DNA of 64,000 nucleotides, from assembly GCA_016708435.1 (NCBI GenBank), contig JADJFV010000003.1, positions 124,368 to 188,367 of the forward strand, given 5' to 3'. Under the pieces are notes generated by a model that saw only the letters and a program-made list of their open reading frames with translations, had not been told where the DNA came from and did no database searches. This DNA comes from Leptospiraceae bacterium. GTDB taxonomy: Bacteria > Spirochaetota > Leptospiria > Leptospirales > Leptospiraceae. Position 1 is the stretch's first letter, and every line of letters begins with the position of its first letter. Positions 41,133 through 50,000 of this stretch are shown piece by piece. The position numbers and the translations under genes were made by a program.

Positions 41133-42952
41133 ATATTATTACTAAAACTGGCAAAGAACAAAACAAGCCAGTCGAAGGGAAAGTTAGTTTCCAAGTCGGA
41201 AAGAATAATACTTATTCTATTGATGGAAGTGCCAATGTTCGAAGCGGTGATTTTTATGCATCTGCATCTGGTAGAGCCTTTCGAAGTGATGAAGAGGATT
41301 TATCCAGGCGGGGAGGATTTTCGAGTAGCTATTGGATTGGAAATACAGATGCCTGGGGACCTTTGCTTTTTCAAAAAGGAGCAGATGGAAGAAATCTAGG
41401 AACTTACCGTGATCCAAGTAGAGATTACGGAGCATTAGCCTCTGTAGGATACAAAGGATTAAGAGTAGGGACAATTTTTTGGGATCGAAACGAAGGCTAT
41501 GGTGTGCAGTATACAGGAGAGCACTCGCAACCAAATTCAATCTGGAAAATAAATTCTAAACAAATATTTATTGAACAACAGCATGAATGGAATGAAAAGC
41601 TGAAAACGTTTTCGTTAATCCTCTATAGAGAGAGTAATACTTCCGGGAATTGGGCAGAGGCTTATCCTAATTCACCTCCAAATTCCAAAAACTCTTCCAT
41701 TAGCTACACAGCCTGGAATTCTGATAATAGCAGTGTACTTACTTATCAAAACTTTGAATACAAAGCTACATCTTACTTTCAAATCCTCGGGGGGCTTAAA
41801 TATGAAGGTAAGAGACTAACAAAAAATTATGATATACCCGGTTATTACAATGCATTTAGCTCTTATTCCTATTTGAATGATAGTAAAATTTTTCCAAACG
41901 GATTTGGTGTTGGATCAAGCACTGACCCTTATTATCTAAGACCTCCAGATCCTAAAAAACAAATGCCTGAATCAAATAGAATCAATACTGTAGATACAGG
42001 AGCATTTATTTCCATGATTCTTGGCTTGGATAAATTTAGACTTGTTCCTGGTATTCGTTATGATAGAAATTCCTTATATGGTCAATCTATCAATCCGAGG
42101 ATAACAGGTATTTATCACTACTCCAGTCAAACAACTTTTAAAGTTTTGTATGGAGAGGCATTCAATGAGCCTTCTCCTATTTTACTATTTGGCGGATGGA
42201 ATGGAAGAGCATCCAATCCTTATATGAAGCCAGAAAAAGAAAGGTCTCATGAGTTTATTGTAATGCATCAGAGGGGTCGTTTTTTTCATGAGACATCTCT
42301 TTATTATTCGCGCTATGAAAATGTAATTAAGGAAGAAGCGGAAAATGCTGGAAAGCGAAAGATTTATGGATTAGAATATAAAATTAAATCAAAGTTTAAA
42401 AACTTCATTCCCGAATCAACGCCGATTGAGACTTATATATATTATACATACACAGAATCTCTAAGCAGTATTCATTATGATCAAGTTGCCGGCAAATGGA
42501 AAGAAGGAGATACCGTTTTTGGTAGATATGAGAATCTAAATTCCGGTCTTGCCGCACAAATTCCTCGCACAGAAAGTTATACAACTCTTGGAGATATTGC
42601 AAGGCATAAAGTTCAAATTGGATTTAATTTGCCTATAGGAGATAAGTATAACTGGAATTTGCGCGGAGTCTATACAGGACCTAAAACAGTTTATTTAAGA
42701 AATGCAATTCGAGATGAGGGTAAGACTGTTAGTCCGCATTTTGTAATCAACACAGCTTTTATAATCAATTTTCAAGACCTGGGTTTTTTTACACTAAAAG
42801 TTTTAAATCTTTTAAATCATAGTTATTACGATCCCGGAATTGAAGGAGCTGATGGTGGTGATAATTATTATAGGAGAGCACAGGGCTTTCGAAGTTCTTT
42901 ACTTCCTCAGCCGGGAAGATATATTCAATTGAGTTGGACATTGGAATTCTAG
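41099..42952 (+). CDS. TonB-dependent receptor, barrel part of the frameshifted gene
   Basis: Continues the receptor from the plug end (MYGPNAFQGVVNIITKTG) through a 22-strand-type barrel with many aromatic girdles, to the C-terminal strand RYIQLSWTLEF ending in Phe, as required for outer-membrane insertion. The ATG at 41099 is internal and not a true start. The closest functional groups by look are vitamin B12 or siderophore receptors (BtuB/FepA-like VVNIITK), but no substrate can be assigned. No TonB, ExbB or ABC importer is adjacent. The convergent heptose operon begins 40 bases after the stop. Confidence 0.85.
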   Translation: MYGPNAFQGVVNIITKTGKEQNKPVEGKVSFQVGKNNTYSIDGSANVRSGDFYASASGRAFRSDEEDLSRRGGFSSSYWIGNTDAWGPLLFQKGADGRNLGTYRDPSRDYGALASVGYKGLRVGTIFWDRNEGYGVQYTGEHSQPNSIWKINSKQIFIEQQHEWNEKLKTFSLILYRESNTSGNWAEAYPNSPPNSKNSSISYTAWNSDNSSVLTYQNFEYKATSYFQILGGLKYEGKRLTKNYDIPGYYNAFSSYSYLNDSKIFPNGFGVGSSTDPYYLRPPDPKKQMPESNRINTVDTGAFISMILGLDKFRLVPGIRYDRNSLYGQSINPRITGIYHYSSQTTFKVLYGEAFNEPSPILLFGGWNGRASNPYMKPEKERSHEFIVMHQRGRFFHETSLYYSRYENVIKEEAENAGKRKIYGLEYKIKSKFKNFIPESTPIETYIYYTYTESLSSIHYDQVAGKWKEGDTVFGRYENLNSGLAAQIPRTESYTTLGDIARHKVQIGFNLPIGDKYNWNLRGVYTGPKTVYLRNAIRDEGKTVSPHFVINTAFIINFQDLGFFTLKVLNLLNHSYYDPGIEGADGGDNYYRRAQGFRSSLLPQPGRYIQLSWTLEF

Positions 42953-42992
42953 AAACAATATCCTTTGTTTAAGGATTAGTGGTAAATGAGTA

Positions 42993-43472
42993 TTATCCTT
43001 TAATTTTATTGATGATATTACTGCTCGATTTACCGGTAACAAACGGAAGAATTTTAACAATTCCTCCATAGGAAATAATCGTTTTATATTCGGGCATTTC
43101 CTCGGCGATATAATCACCACCTTTTACATGAATATCAGGTTGGATTAATTCTATTAATGAAATTGGAGTTTTATCTGAAAAGATTGTAACAGCATCTACA
43201 AATAATAAGGATGCAAGCATAATACAACGATCATACTCTGTATTAATTGGTCTATTTTCTCCCTTCAAACCTTTGACCGACAAATCGGAATTAACCCCAA
43301 TCCAAAGGAAGTTACCCAATTCTCTTGCTTTGGAAAGGTAAGTTAAATGACCCAGGTGAACGATATCAAAACACCCATTCGTAAAAACGATAGGTTTGGC
43401 ACTCAGAGATTTTTTAAACTCAGTTATATTTTCTTGCAATATTATTTTCTTTTGAATAGTCTCGAAAATCAT
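42993..43472 (-). CDS. rfaE2: ADP-heptose synthase, nucleotidyltransferase domain (HldE C-terminal type)
   Basis: 159 residues of the cytidylyltransferase fold: FTNGCFDIVHLGHLTYL contains the HxGH motif, with ISxxT-like SSNIINK at the end. It transfers AMP from ATP to D-glycero-beta-D-manno-heptose 1-phosphate to give ADP-heptose for the LPS core. Its start overlaps the kinase gene's stop by four bases (ATGA). In many bacteria both activities are one HldE polypeptide; here they are two genes in tandem, as in HldA/HldC arrangements. Confidence 0.9.
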   Translation of the reverse strand: MIFETIQKKIILQENITEFKKSLSAKPIVFTNGCFDIVHLGHLTYLSKARELGNFLWIGVNSDLSVKGLKGENRPINTEYDRCIMLASLLFVDAVTIFSDKTPISLIELIQPDIHVKGGDYIAEEMPEYKTIISYGGIVKILPFVTGKSSSNIINKIKG

Positions 43473-44476
43473 TCTAAGAGTTTCCTTTTTATAAGAGCCC
43501 TTTCTAATTCGTCGAGGCTAACAGTCGATGCACCCAGTTTTTCTACTACGACTCCTGCTCCAGCATTTGCTACTAGAGTTGATTCGAGTTCAGACATGCC
43601 TGCCGTTCTAAATGCAGAATAGAGGCTAATGACTGTATCCCCGGCACCAGTTACATCATAGACTTCCTTTGCAACAGTTGGAATATGAAAGATTTTCTTT
43701 AGCTTGGAACTATAAAGAGTCATTCCCTTTTCCCCTCTAGTAATCATCATGGACTCAGTAGAAAGTGTCTTGGAAATTTCAATTGCTGCTTTGGCAACTT
43801 CCTCATCGGTAATCAGTTTTCTTCCGAGGGCACCACCAGCTTCGTGATGATTCGGAGTCATGATTGAAATACCTTTGTATAAAAAGAAATGCCTAACTTG
43901 TGGGTCAACGGATAGAAATTTTTTCTTTTTTTTAGCAAGGGCAATCAGCTTAACAATCAAATCCTCATTGAAATACCCTTTATCGTAGTCAGAAAGAATT
44001 ACACCATTACATTCATTTAGAGATTTTGTATAGCTACTTAGAATTTCCTTTTGTTCTTTTGGTGTTAAGGAAACGACTCTTTCCCGATCAATTCTGCAAA
44101 TCTGTTGATGAGAAGCAATGACTCTTGTTTTTAAAATGGTAGGAATGTCTTTAGATTCAGTTAAATGGAGATCCTGTCTTGTGAGACCTTCTTCATGAAG
44201 TAAGGCTTTTAATTTTTCTGCCTTAATATCTAAACCACATTTAGCGTAAAATTGCGATTTGACTCCAATACTGCTCAGGTTTTTAATTACGTTTCCGGCT
44301 CCACCAAGCGTTATCTTATCTTCTTTTACAAGAACAACAGGAACAGGTGCTTCCGGAGAAATACGATTTACCTCACCGAAAAGGTATTCATCTAGAACTG
44401 CATCCCCAACGACTAAAATCTTTATCTTAGAAAAAGACTCAATTGTTTCGTAGAAATTTTTCTTTAGAACTTTCAT
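43469..44476 (-). CDS. rfaE1: D-glycero-beta-D-manno-heptose-7-phosphate kinase (HldE N-terminal type)
   Basis: 335 residues of the PfkB/ribokinase family. VVGDAVLDEYLFGEVNRISPEAPVPVVL is the heptose-kinase N-terminus, GGAGNVIKNL the substrate-binding turn, TPNHHEAG and the anion-hole/catalytic DVTGAGDTVIS with the base Asp. It phosphorylates heptose 7-phosphate at O1, the step before the adenylyltransfer by the next gene. Its start overlaps the upstream hypothetical gene by four bases, so three genes are translationally coupled. The phosphatase GmhB and isomerase GmhA of the pathway are not in the window. Confidence 0.92.
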   Translation of the reverse strand: MKVLKKNFYETIESFSKIKILVVGDAVLDEYLFGEVNRISPEAPVPVVLVKEDKITLGGAGNVIKNLSSIGVKSQFYAKCGLDIKAEKLKALLHEEGLTRQDLHLTESKDIPTILKTRVIASHQQICRIDRERVVSLTPKEQKEILSSYTKSLNECNGVILSDYDKGYFNEDLIVKLIALAKKKKKFLSVDPQVRHFFLYKGISIMTPNHHEAGGALGRKLITDEEVAKAAIEISKTLSTESMMITRGEKGMTLYSSKLKKIFHIPTVAKEVYDVTGAGDTVISLYSAFRTAGMSELESTLVANAGAGVVVEKLGASTVSLDELERALIKRKLLE

Positions 44477-45117
44477 TGATTAGTCTTAATATGATAAAAC
44501 TGAAAATCGACAGTGAAAGTATTTTTTTGCTGAATATAAAACGTCTTTGATTTAATTTCAGGATTCAAAAGATATAGGTAGGAGTTTGATTTTGTTCTGA
44601 GAAAGAAATGTCCGACTTTACCCTGTAGATTGAATTCTGAAAAAAGTCTTTCCACCATTGCGTTAGCATTGGTTCTTTTCTCTTTCAAAATTCCACCACC
44701 AGCGAAAGTGAGAGAATTTTTTTCCTCCTCTTGCAAATGAAAAGCTTTGTCTTCAAAGAAAAGATCTGGAATAAAACTAGGTATTGTTTTTTGGGAAGCT
44801 ACTTCAAGTAGATGAGTTGTCTCCATAAATTGATTGAATCTAGTCGCCAATCCAAGCTTTGCTATTCTAGCTTTGATGGGCTGATTCATATCGGTTGCCT
44901 GTATCTTTTGAAAATTCAACTCTTGTGCAAGTAAAGAGCGCATAAAAAGGAAGGCGAGTCCAGTGGAGGTAATGTCTTGCCTGTCTAAAAAACTCCAAGT
45001 TTCATTTTTATCTAACGGACTAAAAAAAATGTTATCGTGAGAATAAACATTTTCTGAGTGAATGTATTCCAAATTCACTATCTTTTTTTCTTGAACAAAA
45101 GGTAAGGTTTGACTCAT
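44473..45117 (-). CDS. Hypothetical protein, first gene of the heptose operon
   Basis: 214 residues, no signal peptide or membrane segment, no family I recognise. The segment WSFLDRQDITSTGLAFLFMRSLL followed by ARIAKLGLATRFNQFMETTHLLEVA faintly resembles a STAS-like fold, but this is only an impression. The last half is beta-rich (KVGHFFLRTKSNSYLYLLNPE). Its stop overlaps the start of the heptose kinase by four bases (ATGA), which argues for a linked role in LPS synthesis or its control. It could also be a cell-envelope regulator that merely shares the transcript. Confidence 0.65.
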   Translation of the reverse strand: MSQTLPFVQEKKIVNLEYIHSENVYSHDNIFFSPLDKNETWSFLDRQDITSTGLAFLFMRSLLAQELNFQKIQATDMNQPIKARIAKLGLATRFNQFMETTHLLEVASQKTIPSFIPDLFFEDKAFHLQEEEKNSLTFAGGGILKEKRTNANAMVERLFSEFNLQGKVGHFFLRTKSNSYLYLLNPEIKSKTFYIQQKNTFTVDFQFYHIKTNQ

Positions 45118-45224
45118 ATATTTATTTTCGGTTTAGGAAGGGGCAAAAATTGAATTCTAAGAATTAAAGGTTTTATTTTTTGGCTTTCTTAATTGTTTCC
45201 GATAATATTATTGGTAGTTTTGCT

Positions 45225-45767
45225 ATGTCTGATACAAGTAAGAGAGTTTTAGAAAGAAGTCAAACAGGGGAATATGAATTTACTCCCTATGGAGAATTCC
45301 TATCTTATTATCACGCGCATTTACAAATTTTCAATAAATTCATACAAGAAAAGCCTATCCCGCAAAAAGAAAGGGATCAGCTCTATCAACGAATAAAAGG
45401 CTATATGGTAGCCAATGTAAAAAAGTCAGATCATTTTTTTGAGAAAATTGGTGATTTTGCTTCTTTTTTGCAAATGGATATGGAAGAGCTTAAAAGGCAT
45501 TTGAATGAATCCTTCATAGAAGTTCTTACCAAAGTTCAAGATAAACTCCGTGAGCAAGAGATGGATAAACTTAGTTCTAAAAAGGACTTTGCCCATATCA
45601 CTGAAGAACTTGTTTTTAAGTTAGGAGAAATCTTTCCACCGAATTGTCGTTTTGCTCTGCGCGATGGGCTCTTAGTCATAGAGAATGTTAATACTGGTGA
45701 AATAGTTAAGCCTGTTGGAATGCTCGGGGCGATCAAAGAAGAGCAGCAAAAGCACAGGAAAAGTTAG
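45225..45767 (+). CDS. Hypothetical protein, N-terminal part of a frameshifted gene
   Basis: About 180 residues from ATG 45225 (MSDTSKRVLERSQTG); the in-frame TTG at 45180 would add fifteen hydrophobic residues. The part is helical (FLSYYHAHLQIFNKFIQEK, HLNESFIEVLTKVQDKLREQ) with a beta-strand end (CRFALRDGLLVIENVNTGEIVKPVGM). The frame stops at HRKS; in the next frame the sequence continues as AQEKLAARVVNRPKEPVF. One base missing in the A4 run at 45748-45751 would restore GAIKEEQQKAQEKLAARVV, an uninterrupted helix. The gene would then run to 46819, about 530 residues. No family recognised. Confidence 0.7.
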   Translation: MSDTSKRVLERSQTGEYEFTPYGEFLSYYHAHLQIFNKFIQEKPIPQKERDQLYQRIKGYMVANVKKSDHFFEKIGDFASFLQMDMEELKRHLNESFIEVLTKVQDKLREQEMDKLSSKKDFAHITEELVFKLGEIFPPNCRFALRDGLLVIENVNTGEIVKPVGMLGAIKEEQQKHRKS

Positions 45768-45775
45768 CTGCTCGA

Positions 45776-46819
45776 GTGGTTAATAGACCGAAAGAGCCTG
45801 TATTTGTGCCTGAAAAATCCATTTTAGTTGAAATCTTTGAAAAGCACGAAGAGACTTTAACCGGAGAACGACTCGAATTAAAGCAAGATTTTTTACCAGA
45901 AATTTCTGAGCCAGATCCAGCGGATGCAGAGCCTCCTAAGGAAAAGGGCTTGCTAGATGATGTAGAAGAGTTGGACTTTGAAATGGAAGAGGAGGAAAGA
46001 CCATCCTATGATTCACAGGATACTTCTTCCAATGAACCAGGCTTATTAGATGACATAGAGGGATTTGATTTTCAAGAAACGCAGAGGACCCAAGAAGTTA
46101 CCGAAGAGTCGGCACCAACAGATGATTTAATGGATTTTCTCGATTCAGTCGGTCCTAGCGAGCCTGAGCAAGAATCTGAGCCGGAGTTGGATTATCAGAC
46201 AGAGCCTGAGCTACAGACATACGAAGAGCCAGAAGCAGAGGCTGAACCAGAGTCTTATAGCGAGCCAGAAATGGAAGCAGAGCCAGAGCCAGAGCCTGAA
46301 GAGCCCGATCAAGCTGAGTTATTTACTTTTAAAGAATATTCTGAGATTACAAAAAAAATACAGAACTACAAGACGTCAAGTGATACGACTGGATACAACC
46401 AGTGGATAGCTGGTGCAACTGATTTAGAGAAATGCTTTGTTTCCATAAGGGCGAATTTCAATAAAGAACAAACCGGTCAACCTGTAGATTGGCAAAAATA
46501 CTTTGACTCTGTTGCTTCCAAAACTCAATTGAGGAGGGAAACGATAGAAAAATTTAAGGGACGAGTGAAGCACTTAGATTTTACGAAAGCGGTTTTAGAT
46601 ATTGCAATTAAAGAACTAAAAAACCAATCTCCTGAAGTCATTTCCATCTTAAAATCAGCCTGGCCTCATATTCTTGCCACTTTCTCAGACGCTCCCGATT
46701 ATGATACAGTAGAGTCGAATCTTGTTTCGCTATTAGCAAGGCTTAAATCAGACTCACAAAGACTTCCAATTCAAACAATCCTAATCAAAGGTATTCAAAA
46801 GCTTAGACAAAAATTGTAG
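45776..46819 (+). CDS. Hypothetical protein with acidic Glu-Pro linker, C-terminal part of the frameshifted gene
   Basis: Begins at a GTG that lies inside the continuing helix LAARVVNRPKEP, so it is not the true start. Three elements follow: two repeats of a short acidic motif (GLLDDVEELDFEMEE and GLLDDIEGFDFQETQ), a low-complexity linker rich in Glu-Pro (about residues 120-185; PEPEPEEPDQ), and a helical C-terminal domain of about 160 residues (TFKEYSEITKKIQNY to IKGIQKLRQKL). The acidic tract resembles spacers of scaffolding proteins and may bind a basic partner. No transmembrane segment. Function unknown; gltB follows after 274 bases. Confidence 0.65.
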   Translation: MVNRPKEPVFVPEKSILVEIFEKHEETLTGERLELKQDFLPEISEPDPADAEPPKEKGLLDDVEELDFEMEEEERPSYDSQDTSSNEPGLLDDIEGFDFQETQRTQEVTEESAPTDDLMDFLDSVGPSEPEQESEPELDYQTEPELQTYEEPEAEAEPESYSEPEMEAEPEPEPEEPDQAELFTFKEYSEITKKIQNYKTSSDTTGYNQWIAGATDLEKCFVSIRANFNKEQTGQPVDWQKYFDSVASKTQLRRETIEKFKGRVKHLDFTKAVLDIAIKELKNQSPEVISILKSAWPHILATFSDAPDYDTVESNLVSLLARLKSDSQRLPIQTILIKGIQKLRQKL

Positions 46820-47093
46820 AAAGTCTGTTTCCTAAGAAATTGCCTCAACATATTGTAAGCTGGCATTTTAATTGCATGTAAAATGTCTAGTATGGAAAGG
46901 AAAAATACAATTTTGGCTGTTTTAAATCGTAAGTTTTAAATTAAGATGCTGTCATTTTCAGTTAAAAAAACAAATTTATCTTTTCAGGCATTTTTGGGAT
47001 ATGGAAATAACTGCATTTTTTGGGATTCGAAAGGGATCGAATGCGTTGCCGTCTCAAATTGAATAATGAATAACAAAGAAAAAAGGACGAACT

Positions 47094-50000
47094 ATGCAAA
47101 ATAATGAACAAATTTCATCTTCTGCTTCCTCATTGCCACCTGCCCAAGGTCTTTATGACCCCGCATACGAGAAAGATGCCTGTGGGGTAGGCTTTGTGGC
47201 TCATATAAAAGGCAAAAGTTCTAGAGATATCATCGATAAGGGTATTCGCCTAATGTGTAATCTAGAGCATCGCGGTGCTGAGGGCGCTGAACCAAAAACG
47301 GGGGATGGTGCTGGAATCAAAATTTCGATTCCGGATAAATTCTTTCGTGCGGTTCTTCCATTCCCTTTACCTCCGATGGGTGAATATGCAGTAGGGATGC
47401 TTTTTCTACCTCAGGACTCCTTAATTCGAGAAGGCGTTGAAACTATTATTGAAAAAGTTATTATAGACGAAGGCGAGCATTGCCTGGGATTTCGGGATGT
47501 GCCTGTCAATCCTGACGTTGTAGGCTCAGTGGCAAGAAAGACGATTCCTGTATTCAGACAAGTTTTCATTGGAAAGAGCAAAAATACAGAAAAAGGCGAT
47601 GCCTTTGAAAGAAAGCTATTCTTAATTCGCCGTATTATTGACAGACGATTTAGAACTGAATACAAGCTAGACAGAAGCCAATACTATGTTCCTAGCTTTT
47701 CTTCTAGAACGATAGTTTATAAGGGAATGCTACTTGGTAATCAAGTTAAACCATTTTATCTGGACTTGAGTTCTCCCGATATGGAAAGCTCCTTTTGTCT
47801 GACGCACACTCGGTTTTCGACCAATACCTTTCCTACCTGGGATCTAGCTCATCCGTATCGATTGATTGCTCACAACGGTGAAATCAATACTCTACAGGGC
47901 AATATCAATTGGATGGCGGCAAGACAAATTGTAATGGAATCGCCTTATTACGGTCCTGAATTAAAAAGAATGCTTCCTATCATCATGGAAGGGCAAAGTG
48001 ATACGGCAACCTTTGATACCGTTCTTGAGTTGCTTTGTATGGGTGGAAGAAGTCTACCTCATGCTGTGATGATGATGATTCCAGAAGCATGGTCAAAGAA
48101 TGCAGCCATGGATCCAGATAGAAAAGCTTTTTATGAATACCATGCTACTCTCATGGAGCCCTGGGATGGTCCTGCGGCAATCGCTTTTTGTGATGGCAAG
48201 GTAATCGGTGCTACCCTAGATAGAAATGGTCTTCGTCCTGCTCGTTATAAAATTACGAAGGAAGATATTGTCATCTTAAGCTCTGAGGCTGGTGTTCTAA
48301 ATACAGAGCCTGATATGGTTCTGAAACAAGATAGACTTCGTCCTGGAAGAATGCTTTTGATTGATCTAGAAAAAGGTCAAATCTTAGATGATGAAGAAAT
48401 TAAACGTGAAATCAGCACACAAAAGCCTTATCGCAAATGGGTAGAAGAAAATATGGTTCGCTTGAATCAGTTGCCAGACGTAAAGGGAACCAAGAAAGAA
48501 GAGAACCACAATACGATCATTGAGTCCTTACGAGCATTTGGCTATAACACAGAAGATTTACTTATGACCATGAAGCCAATGGCTCTGAATGGGGAAGAGG
48601 CAACAGGCTCTATGGGTGTTGACGTGAGCTTACCGGTATTATCCGATAAACCACAGCCTTTGTTTCGTTACTTTAAACAAAACTTCGCACAGGTAACAAA
48701 TCCTCCGATTGATCCGATTCGGGAAGAGCTAGTTATGGAGCTGACTACCTACATTGGACCGGAAGGAAATTTACTTGATGAAACTCCTGAACATTGCCAT
48801 CGACTTGAATTGGAGCACCCGGTTTTAACAAACGATGAGCTAGAAAAGATAAAACAAATTCATCAGGGTGTTCTAAAAGCAATTACCTTTCCAATCTTGT
48901 TTGACCCTACAAAAAAACACGATATGCGACATTCCTTAGATAAGGTTTGTCAGAAGGTAGCAGATTCTGTTCGCGAAGGATACAATTTAATTATTATTTC
49001 CGATCGTGGTGTTTCCAAGGATAGGGCGGCTATTCCGAGTTTGCTTGCAGTATCTGGAATTCACCATTACTTGATTCGCTCTGGTCTAAGAACTAAGACT
49101 GGTTTGATTTTAGAATCAGGAGAACCTAGAGAGGTTGCTCATTTTGCTCTACTCTGTGGATATGGGGCTAATGCTGTTAATCCGTATCTAGCATTTGAAG
49201 CTTTAAATGATTCGATAAGAGAAGGTTTGTTTTCTGAAATTCCAGATTATAAAACTGCACAGAAAAATTTTATCAAATCCATTGGTAAAGGTCTGTTTAA
49301 AGTCTTTAGTAAAATGGGAATTTCAACTTTACAATCCTATTGTGGTGCGCAAATATTTGAAGCGATTGGTTTGGATTTAGAACTAGTCAGCACATACTTT
49401 ACAGGCACTGCAACTCGTATTGGCGGATTGAGTTTAGAAATGCTCGAAGAAGAAACCGTTAGACGACATACAGATGCCTATGATCCGACATTTTTTCCAG
49501 GCGGTTTAGAGCCAGGGGGAGTTCATTATTACAGAAAGACCGGTGACCCGCATATTTTCAATGCCCTAACCATACATAAATTACAACATGCAACGTTGAC
49601 TGGAGATTATAAGGTTTTCAAAGAATTTTCTAAATTAATTGATGAGCAACAAGAAAAGCAAATTACTCTTCGAAGTCTTTTTCAAATTGATGACAAAAAA
49701 TGTAAGCCAATTCCGATTGAGGAAGTAGAATCTGTTTCTGAAATCGTAAGACGTTTCCAGACAGGAGCAATGAGCTTTGGTTCTATATCGCATGAAGCAC
49801 ATAGCACACTTGCCATTGCCATGAATAGAATAGGAGCAAAATCAAACACCGGTGAAGGTGGAGAAGATGAAGAACGATTTAAAACACTACCGAATGGAGA
49901 TAGTATGCGATCGGCTATTAAACAAGTCGCATCTGCTCGCTTCGGGGTAACAACGAATTACCTCGTCAATGCTGATGACTTGCAAATCAAAATGGCACAG

